DNA of 64,000 nucleotides from CAWBQO01 sp963790965 (GTDB lineage Bacteria; Bacteroidota; Rhodothermia; Rhodothermales; DASSAV01): contig CAWBQO010000006.1 of NCBI GenBank assembly GCA_963790965.1, forward strand, positions 1 to 64,000, written 5' to 3'. Positions 58,207 through 64,000 of this stretch are shown here, piece by piece (positions within the stretch are counted from its first letter, which is position 1; each line of letters starts with the position of its first letter). The notes under the pieces were generated by a model, which was not told the origin of the DNA, did not search any database, and worked only from the letters and a program-made list of their open reading frames with translations. The position numbers and the translations under genes were made by a program.

Positions 58207-60033
58207 CTATTCGCCCGCACTACCGCTCACCCACACCCTGATCCCCCAGTCGTCCGGCGCGTCCGGCCCGAATACGTCAAAGTCGTCGTACGCGTAGGAT
58301 GGGTCGGAGGTGTAGTGGACGGTGTAGTCTCCGGCGGGCAGCTTGATCGTGGCATCCGCAAGACGGTTGCGCTCGTCGCCGCCGGCCGGTACGGTGTTGT
58401 CCAGCCGCATCTCCCAAACGATGGCTCCGTCGCCGCTACGGGTAATCCAGCCGTAATCGCTGCGGACGTTGGCGTTAATTTCGCCCAGCGCGCGGACGTG
58501 CAGGTCCCCTTCGCCGGTGTAGGTGAAGGACTCCTCGCGAACCTGATCATTGCCGACCTGCGTGATGGAGGCGAGCATCGTACCATTCGGCTCCGGCAAC
58601 GCCGGAAGTGGCGGCGGCTGCGGGATCTCGGACCCATCTACCCGCTCCTCATCTGCATCCCCCATGCTCTCCTTGTGGCGCGAACGGATGGTCACGCCAG
58701 ACGAATCGGTCCCGGGATCGAGTGGGAAGATGGTCACTCCCCAACGCTCGGGATGTGTGGGCGCGTCCTGGTTCCAGCTACCGTATGCGTGCGAGTCGTC
58801 CGTTTCGTAAAGGAGCGTGTAGACACCGGGCCGCAGATCAAGGAAGGCAGCCTCAAAGCGATTCTTGCTTGCGCCACCCGCGTGCCCGTCGTGCTCGCCG
58901 GTCATCCGCCAGACCGTTTGCCCGGCTTCGCCCTGGAGCGTTGCAAAGTCAGCCACGTTTTCGTGCACGATTTCGCCGGTGGCGCAGACGAGAACCGGAA
59001 GCTCACTGTTGACCCTGAACTCAATGGCATGCTTTTCATTGTCGCCCACGCGCGCGATCTGAACGAGCGGCGTCCGAGTGCGCCACGGATCGAAGTCCGA
59101 CGCGCCCCGGCCGGCGCTGCGATCGGTGAGGGTAAGACCCCATCCTTCCGGATCCAAGGGTGGATTTGCTTCCCAGTCGTCGTACTGCTGCCCACCTCCG
59201 GCCTGAAAGCCCGCGCGGTAAACGCCGGGTGGCAGCGTCAGATCGCCCTCAAAGCGTCTGTTCATAGCGGCACCTCCAGCCGGCGTCGTGTTGGCTTCGG
59301 TCATTTCCCAAACGCGGTTGCCTGACACGACTTCCTCGATCCATGCGGCGGGTTCGCCGGCTCCTCCTTCAAAGGAACCCACTGCATAAGCGCGGAGCGT
59401 ATCGGGCCGGCTGATCTCGAAGAGGCCTTCCGACTCCTCGCTCCGAAGCGGCCCGGCGCTCCACGACGTGATCATCGCTTCGGCCCTTCTGTTGCTGTCG
59501 AAAGAGCGAACACGCGCGGCGCGATCCTGCTGCCCGTCTACCGGATCTGCGACGAACTCCCAGCGGTGGGCACCGTGCTGCCAGCCGCCCGCCCCACCAA
59601 AGAGGGAGCGCAGCTGCAAGTCCTCTCCGTCGGTTTCACGGTCGTTGCCAAAGGCGGCGAAGTAGGCTTCGTAGTTGCCGGCGGGGAGATCAAGCGTGTC
59701 TGCCACCGACGCAAGCAGCCCGCGCCCCGGCTCGGCGTGCCGGGCCTCCATGATCCACACCGGCTTGCGAGAGTCGGCTCGGAGGATCCACCCGTACGCG
59801 GCAAGCTGGTCTCTTCCTGCTGCTCCGCTCTCGTAGGACCCGGTGGCCTGCACCACCATGCGGACCGGGCGAGCGACGGTAAAAAGCTGCCGATGAAGGG
59901 ACTTCGCCTCGATGTCTTTCATGGAAACGACGGCATCGTCATCATCGCCGAGGTTGGACGCGCGCCAGAAGACGAGCACCGCCGCAACCGCGAGCAGCAT
60001 CAACAGCGGACGAACAGTCTTGGGGCGATCCAT
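58207..60033 (-). CDS. Exported protein with four tandem beta-sandwich-like repeats
   Basis: A 608-residue protein I do not recognise. ATG 60033 gives an N-terminal membrane anchor or signal (VRPLLMLLAVAAVLVFW), so the rest is periplasmic or surface exposed. The body consists of four copies of a ~110-130 residue unit starting at about residues 50, 190, 330 and 495. Each has the same signposts: a G-(S/E)-x strand, (V)-W-x-M, a GG-x-x-x-N-R turn, L-P-x-G-x-Y, then an aromatic strand ending in W-G-(I/V/L). Examples are VWEMTEANTTPAGG, VWRMTGEHDGHAGG and VWEMRLDNTVPAGG. Proline-rich spacer before repeat 4 (QPPPLPALPEP). It ends 45 bases upstream of prmA. Confidence 0.7.
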   Translation of the reverse strand: MDRPKTVRPLLMLLAVAAVLVFWRASNLGDDDDAVVSMKDIEAKSLHRQLFTVARPVRMVVQATGSYESGAAGRDQLAAYGWILRADSRKPVWIMEARHAEPGRGLLASVADTLDLPAGNYEAYFAAFGNDRETDGEDLQLRSLFGGAGGWQHGAHRWEFVADPVDGQQDRAARVRSFDSNRRAEAMITSWSAGPLRSEESEGLFEISRPDTLRAYAVGSFEGGAGEPAAWIEEVVSGNRVWEMTEANTTPAGGAAMNRRFEGDLTLPPGVYRAGFQAGGGQQYDDWEANPPLDPEGWGLTLTDRSAGRGASDFDPWRTRTPLVQIARVGDNEKHAIEFRVNSELPVLVCATGEIVHENVADFATLQGEAGQTVWRMTGEHDGHAGGASKNRFEAAFLDLRPGVYTLLYETDDSHAYGSWNQDAPTHPERWGVTIFPLDPGTDSSGVTIRSRHKESMGDADEERVDGSEIPQPPPLPALPEPNGTMLASITQVGNDQVREESFTYTGEGDLHVRALGEINANVRSDYGWITRSGDGAIVWEMRLDNTVPAGGDERNRLADATIKLPAGDYTVHYTSDPSYAYDDFDVFGPDAPDDWGIRVWVSGSAGE

Positions 60034-60234
60034 GATGAAAATGCGCGAGGCAGGGATGGTTGGAAAGCGATACGGAGGGAAGCTGCAAAAGTTACCGGTG
60101 CGCATCCCCCGCGGCTGGGAATGCACATCCGGGCTGGCCGGTATTGCGGCATCGTGTAACAAAACAATACCGAATTCAGTAGTATCTATTTACGCGCTCT
60201 TCCGCATTCCGCGGCGCACCCACCCGCAGACGCC

Positions 60235-62487
60235 ATGCTCAGGCACATCTTAACGAGTTCGACGGAAGGCGTCATGCGCTTTTCAGAGGCGAGCCGCGTG
60301 CGCCCGGTCATCCTGGCGTTGCTTTTCGCGCTCGGATACATGGCGGGAGTAGGCTACCATCTGCTCGTCCAGCAGCGGGGCCTCGACAGCGGCGGCTCGG
60401 TGGCCGTTCTGTACCACATCGGCGTGTTGGTGGGCTACGGGATGCTCTGGATCCTGATGTCGTACCTGCTCCGGCTGCGCACCTCTTCTCCGATCCGAAT
60501 CTTCTGGACGACCATCTTTTTCGGACTCTGCTTTCTGGCGCTCGGGCGCTTTACGCTCTCACTGGGGCACACGACGGAGCTTAGCCTTCCCGCCGGCCTG
60601 GCGGTCGCCGGCTTTGACATCGATACGGGCGCGCCGCTGACGATTGCGACCGTGTTCAAGATGAACATCGTCAGCCTGCTCGAGGTGCTCTTTTCGTTCT
60701 TGCTGCTGCTGCGCCTCCGCGATCTGGTGCTCTTCAAGCGGACGGTGGCCAGTCAGCGCAACTGGCGGCTGATGCTTTTCTTTATGCTGGTTGCCTCGGT
60801 CTCCGCCTTTTTGAAGCGGCCGGGATCGGACATCGGCGTCTTGCAGGGCGTCGCGATGGTGCCGGCGGTCGGGCTGATGGTGGTCAACTCGTTCCGCCTG
60901 TCCTGGATCGTGTACCTGCCCTTCCGCCAGAAGATGACCGGCATCGGCCTGGCCGTTCTGCTCCTTGTCCTTCTCGGCGGCTCTTACGGCATGAACGACG
61001 TTTCGCTGCTGCCGGGGGCCTACAGTTACCTTTCGCACTACAGCTACCCGCTGACGCTTTTCTCTCTGCTCGCGTTCGTTTTCGGTATTCTTTACTGCAC
61101 GACGGCTTTTCTGTCGCTGCTCTTCCATCTGCCCACAACGGGCGATTTCCAGCAGAAGGCGGGAGAAGTTGCGGCCATGCACTCGCTGACGACGCTGGTC
61201 AACCAGGCGCTCGATCCGGAGCGGCTCGTGGCCTCCATCGTGGCCTCGCCCGTGGAAGCCGGCGCGGCGACGGGCGCGTGGCTGAGCGCGCGTGATCTTG
61301 AAAGCGGCTCGCTGCGCCCGCGCATCCTTGCCACGCACCACATCGCACCCGAGGACCTGGCGGAAAAGGTGGACGTCGCCGCCCTCTTCGACGAGGTCAG
61401 CGCGCGGCGCAAGGCGCTGCTCATCGACCAGGCCGCCGCCGACCACCGGTTCCGGATCCGCCCCAGCGACGGCTTTGGGAGCGTTCTCGGCGTTCCGCTC
61501 ATCACGCAGCAGAAGGTGCTGGCCGTCCTCTTTGTCACGAAGGCGGTCAGTCATGGGTTTGAGAAGGACGACGTAGAGGCCGTCAGCGTGTTTGCAGCCC
61601 AGGCGGCGCTTGCGCTCGATCACGCACGGCTCTTCCGGGAGCAGGTTGAGAAGGAGCGCCTTTCGCGCGAGATCGACATTGCCCAGGAGGTCCAGCGCAA
61701 GTTGATGCCGCAGCGGCTCCCGACGGCGCGCGGCGTGGTTTTCGGCGCGTCCAATGTTCCGGCGCAAGAAGTGGGGGGCGACTACTATGATTTCGTGCGT
61801 CTCGACGAAAATAGGCTCGCGTTTATCGTGGCCGACGTGTCTGGTAAGGGCACGTCGGCGGCGTTCTACATGGCAACCATGCAGGGGATCTTCCAATCGG
61901 CGAGCCGCATCGTGACGCAGCCGGTACGGTTTCTCACCCACGCCAACGACGTTCTCTCCGGCTGCCTCGAACGCCACGTTTTCATCTCCGTCATCTACGG
62001 CGTGATCGACACCGCCGATGAGACCGTCACGATTGCCCGCGCCGGGCACTGCCCGGCGGCAATGATTCGGATCGGCGGGGACGGACGCTTCTTGAGAACG
62101 CGGGGGCTGGGACTCGGCCTCGACCGCAGCGGCGGATTCGGAGCGTCCATTACAGAGGAACGCATTCGGCTGCAACCGGGCGATGTGTTCGCGCTCTACA
62201 CCGACGGCGTTGTCGAAAGCCGCAATCCCGCCGGGGAAGAATACGGCTACGAGCGCCTTATGAACACGCTCGCAGCCAACCGGCACGAAGAGGCCACGGT
62301 GCTGCACGACACGATGATTCAGAATCTTCGGGCGTTCACCGGGCGCGACGGTTACGACGACGACATGACGATGCTGGTGATCAAGTGGCACGGATCCGCG
62401 CCCACCAATGGTTTGCCGGACAAACTCGACGCGAACGCTGCCGAGGTTCAGCGTAGCGGCCGGCTCGAAGTAAGTCCGCAACCTTAA
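60235..62487 (+). CDS. Membrane-bound PP2C-type (SpoIIE/RsbU) phosphatase with GAF domain
   Basis: A 750-residue sensor phosphatase that dephosphorylates a STAS anti-anti-sigma factor. About eight membrane helices fill residues 20-300. A GAF domain follows (VNQALDPERLVASIVASPVE, FGSVLGVPLITQQKVLAVLF), then a linker helix (REQVEKERLSREIDIAQEVQ) and the phosphatase: GGDYYDFVRLDENRLAFIVA, DVSGKGTSAAFYMATMQGIF, and AGHCPAAMIR with the metal-binding DGVVESRN and GRDGYDDDMTML. It heads the partner-switching operon: STAS gene 56 bases downstream, then an RsbW-type kinase. Confidence 0.9.
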   Translation: MLRHILTSSTEGVMRFSEASRVRPVILALLFALGYMAGVGYHLLVQQRGLDSGGSVAVLYHIGVLVGYGMLWILMSYLLRLRTSSPIRIFWTTIFFGLCFLALGRFTLSLGHTTELSLPAGLAVAGFDIDTGAPLTIATVFKMNIVSLLEVLFSFLLLLRLRDLVLFKRTVASQRNWRLMLFFMLVASVSAFLKRPGSDIGVLQGVAMVPAVGLMVVNSFRLSWIVYLPFRQKMTGIGLAVLLLVLLGGSYGMNDVSLLPGAYSYLSHYSYPLTLFSLLAFVFGILYCTTAFLSLLFHLPTTGDFQQKAGEVAAMHSLTTLVNQALDPERLVASIVASPVEAGAATGAWLSARDLESGSLRPRILATHHIAPEDLAEKVDVAALFDEVSARRKALLIDQAAADHRFRIRPSDGFGSVLGVPLITQQKVLAVLFVTKAVSHGFEKDDVEAVSVFAAQAALALDHARLFREQVEKERLSREIDIAQEVQRKLMPQRLPTARGVVFGASNVPAQEVGGDYYDFVRLDENRLAFIVADVSGKGTSAAFYMATMQGIFQSASRIVTQPVRFLTHANDVLSGCLERHVFISVIYGVIDTADETVTIARAGHCPAAMIRIGGDGRFLRTRGLGLGLDRSGGFGASITEERIRLQPGDVFALYTDGVVESRNPAGEEYGYERLMNTLAANRHEEATVLHDTMIQNLRAFTGRDGYDDDMTMLVIKWHGSAPTNGLPDKLDANAAEVQRSGRLEVSPQP

Positions 62488-62543
62488 CTCTCCCGAAGCG
62501 TCAATCCCCACGCGCCCGAAGCTTCCTGAATTAAGGTCCTATT

Positions 62544-62906
62544 ATGAGCAACTTTTCCGTCGGTTTTCGCCCTTACGAAGGGGTTCACGTGCTTGACCTG
62601 AAGGGCGAACTCGATGCCCACACGGCCTCCGAGCTTGAGGCTGCCATCCAGCGATGCCGCGAGCTTGAGCACAATCGCATCATCGTCAATGGCGAGCACC
62701 TGCAGTACATCTCCAGCGCAGGCCTTGGCGTGTTCATGGCCTATATCGAAGAGGTGCGAGACAGCGGCGGCGACATTAAAATCGCCGCGCTTCAGCCCAA
62801 GGTTTACAACGTCTTCGACCTGTTGGGCTTCCCGATGCTCTTCGACATCGTCGACACGGATCAAGAAGCTGCCGCCCGGTTCGCGTCCGGCGCAAAAGAA
62901 GCGTAA
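62544..62906 (+). CDS. STAS-domain anti-anti-sigma factor
   Basis: A 120-residue single-domain protein (SpoIIAA/RsbV type). The phosphorylatable serine lies in LQYISSAGLGVFM (S57/S58, the D/x-S-S-A-G site). Start MSNFSVGFRPYEGVHVLDL is typical, as is the helix ELEAAIQRCRELEHNRIIV. When unphosphorylated it would bind the kinase encoded next and free its sigma or output partner; the phosphatase upstream would restore this state. Spacing (56 and 44 bases) fits one operon. Confidence 0.95.
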   Translation: MSNFSVGFRPYEGVHVLDLKGELDAHTASELEAAIQRCRELEHNRIIVNGEHLQYISSAGLGVFMAYIEEVRDSGGDIKIAALQPKVYNVFDLLGFPMLFDIVDTDQEAAARFASGAKEA

Positions 62907-62950
62907 AGAACGTCGACCGAACCTACCCGCCCGCTTTAACGCCCGCCCCT

Positions 62951-63403
62951 GTGCCACAATCCAGCTTCAGGCAGACATTTTCCAGCTCGACGAGCCACCT
63001 GGAAGAGGTGCGACGTTTCGTCGAGCATAGCTGCGCAGATATAGGCATGGCGGCGGACATGATCGAACAGATCAAGATCGCGGTGGACGAGGCGTGTACC
63101 AACATCATCAAGCACGCCTACCACGGCCGCTCGGACCAGCCCATCGACGTGGTTGTGACGCATGAGGCGGACCGCTGCACCATCCTCGTTCGCGATGCCG
63201 GAGATTCGTTTCGCGCGGAGGCTTACCACGTACCAAACATTCTGGAGTCGGTCAAACACCGCCGCCCGGGTGGGTATGGGGTCCACATCATGCGTCGCCT
63301 GATGGACCGCGTCGAATACCGAAAGCACGGCCGGTTCAACGAAGTTTGCATGACCAAGTATCTGGGCAACGGGGTCGGCGACACCGACGGCGCTTCGCAG
63401 TAG
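62951..63403 (+). CDS. RsbW-type serine kinase/anti-sigma factor (HATPase)
   Basis: A 150-residue GHKL-type ATPase that phosphorylates the STAS protein. Motifs: N box IKIAVDEACTNIIKHAYHG, G1 VRDAGDSF and G2 RRPGGYGVHIMRRLMDRVEY. The start is GTG at 62951 (translated MPQSSFRQTF). The sigma factor or other target it controls is not in the window. The stop TAG is followed by about 90 bases without features and then the convergent epimerase gene. Confidence 0.9.
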   Translation: MPQSSFRQTFSSSTSHLEEVRRFVEHSCADIGMAADMIEQIKIAVDEACTNIIKHAYHGRSDQPIDVVVTHEADRCTILVRDAGDSFRAEAYHVPNILESVKHRRPGGYGVHIMRRLMDRVEYRKHGRFNEVCMTKYLGNGVGDTDGASQ

Positions 63404-63490
63404 CGGCGCTGGAGGACGCGACCGACAGGCCCTTCGCCATACGGCATGGGGAAGCTTGGCCCCTGTGGCCGACGTCGGAATCTGCAGGCG

Positions 63491-64000
63491 TTACATCCCT
63501 GCTGATATGCGCCGGGCGGTTTCCGTGAAGGGGCGAAAGGTGCAGCCCAGTTCCTCTACCGCCTTGCTGTTGTCGTAGAACGTCGTGCGGGCCGACGTGC
63601 GTGCGGTCTCGAGCGTAAGGAACGGGCGGGTCCGCGTTACCCTTCCCACCGTCTCGGAGAGCGCGGCGGCGAAGGTGGCGAGTGCGGGCGGGATGGTCCG
63701 TCGAGGCGGCGCTACCCCGAAAGCATCCGCGAGGACGCCGATGATCTCTCGCCACGAAAGATTCTCGTGGCCGAGAATATACCGCTCGCCCGTTCGACCG
63801 CGCTCGAGAGCAAGCCGGTGCCCTTCCGCTACATCTTTAACGTCCACGACGCAGGTGCCACCGGACGGAACGCCGGGCAGCTTGCGGTCGCGAACACTCT
63901 CGACAATTTGCCGCGTGTTCTCCCCTGCCCTTGCCAGTCCAAAAATGAGCGCCGGGTTCACGATGACCGCGTCGAGGCCCTCGGCGATGGCGCGATGCAC
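63491..64000 (-). CDS. NAD-dependent epimerase/dehydratase (SDR), C-terminal part, cut by the window edge
   Basis: 169 residues of an extended short-chain dehydrogenase. The visible part starts within the VIVNPALIFGLARAGEN block after the YxxxK motif. It continues with GGTCVVDVKDVAEGHRLALERGRTGERYILGHENLSWREI-type sequence, the cofactor-domain end of HpnA/dihydroflavonol-reductase-like enzymes, and finishes ELGCTFRPFTETARRISAGM. The Rossmann nucleotide-binding start lies beyond position 64000. The substrate cannot be told; HpnA-like proteins are often placed in hopanoid or lipid clusters. Confidence 0.75.
   Translation of the reverse strand: MHRAIAEGLDAVIVNPALIFGLARAGENTRQIVESVRDRKLPGVPSGGTCVVDVKDVAEGHRLALERGRTGERYILGHENLSWREIIGVLADAFGVAPPRRTIPPALATFAAALSETVGRVTRTRPFLTLETARTSARTTFYDNSKAVEELGCTFRPFTETARRISAGM

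Overview
From about 1.8 kb onward the window is GC-rich DNA that looks like a chromosome of the Rhodothermota (Rhodothermus/Salinibacter-type relatives of the Bacteroidota). The main clues are the rpmB-rpmG-DUF4295 cluster, a zinc-free L33, a TonB-dependent receptor with an N-terminal carboxypeptidase-like domain, beta-barrel proteins ending in phenylalanine, and a recurring promoter-like element CGTATNTT(T)G that resembles the Bacteroidota -7 box TAnnTTTG. The first ~1.75 kb is different: it is AT-rich, reads like a Bacteroidales-type genome (ABC-F ATPase and endonuclease III), and carries frameshifts at homopolymers. The stretch from 2.5 to 3.6 kb also holds truncated or frameshifted genes. 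The left end of the window may therefore be an assembly chimera or low-quality sequence.

Layout. 3.7-10.2 kb: lolC/E-type permease, cupin, DinB, phosphosulfolactate synthase, rpmB-rpmG-DUF4295, 14-TM drug exporter. 10.9-12.9 kb: a small integrative element beside tRNA-Lys, with an excisionase-like gene, a DUF2283 gene and a tyrosine integrase whose only interruptions are TAG codons. 13-17 kb: dtd, rhomboid, purQ, DUF58, outer-membrane barrel. 17.5-19.6 kb: a LuxR-type regulator with a degenerate receiver plus two YceI proteins; a near-identical 19-bp palindrome lies upstream of the YceI genes and of the neighbouring barrel gene. 20.2-20.6 kb: tRNA-Pro, tRNA-Arg, tRNA-Cys. 21-30 kb: 22-residue-repeat secreted protein, CynX-like and YeiH-like transporters, AddA-like nuclease, purL. 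30.2-36.4 kb: an intact AI-2E-type transporter gene, then a glycoside hydrolase family 3 enzyme and an esterase, then an exact second copy of the last 276 bp of the transporter gene. 36.7-43.8 kb: site-2 protease, metallophosphoesterase, LptF/G, 2-oxoglutarate dehydrogenase E2, and a recombinase-like protein without its catalytic arginines. 44-49.6 kb: PilB/GspE ATPase, murB, SPFH protein, a DUF433-DUF5615 pair with a broken toxin. 49.9-60 kb: S9 peptidase, TonB receptor, coiled-coil lipoprotein, NFACT/RqcH, prmA, a four-repeat extracellular protein. 60.2-63.4 kb: an Rsb-type partner-switching operon. The window ends inside an NAD-dependent epimerase gene.

How the genes fit together. Most of the window is housekeeping: translation and ribosome quality control, purine and cell-wall synthesis, envelope lipoprotein and LPS export, TCA cycle. 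The accessory parts that stand out are the duplication-flanked polysaccharide module (30.2-36.4 kb), the tRNA-Lys element with TAG-only interruptions, the YceI/barrel locus with its shared operator candidate, and the arginine-less recombinase-like gene behind a perfect 14-bp inverted repeat.
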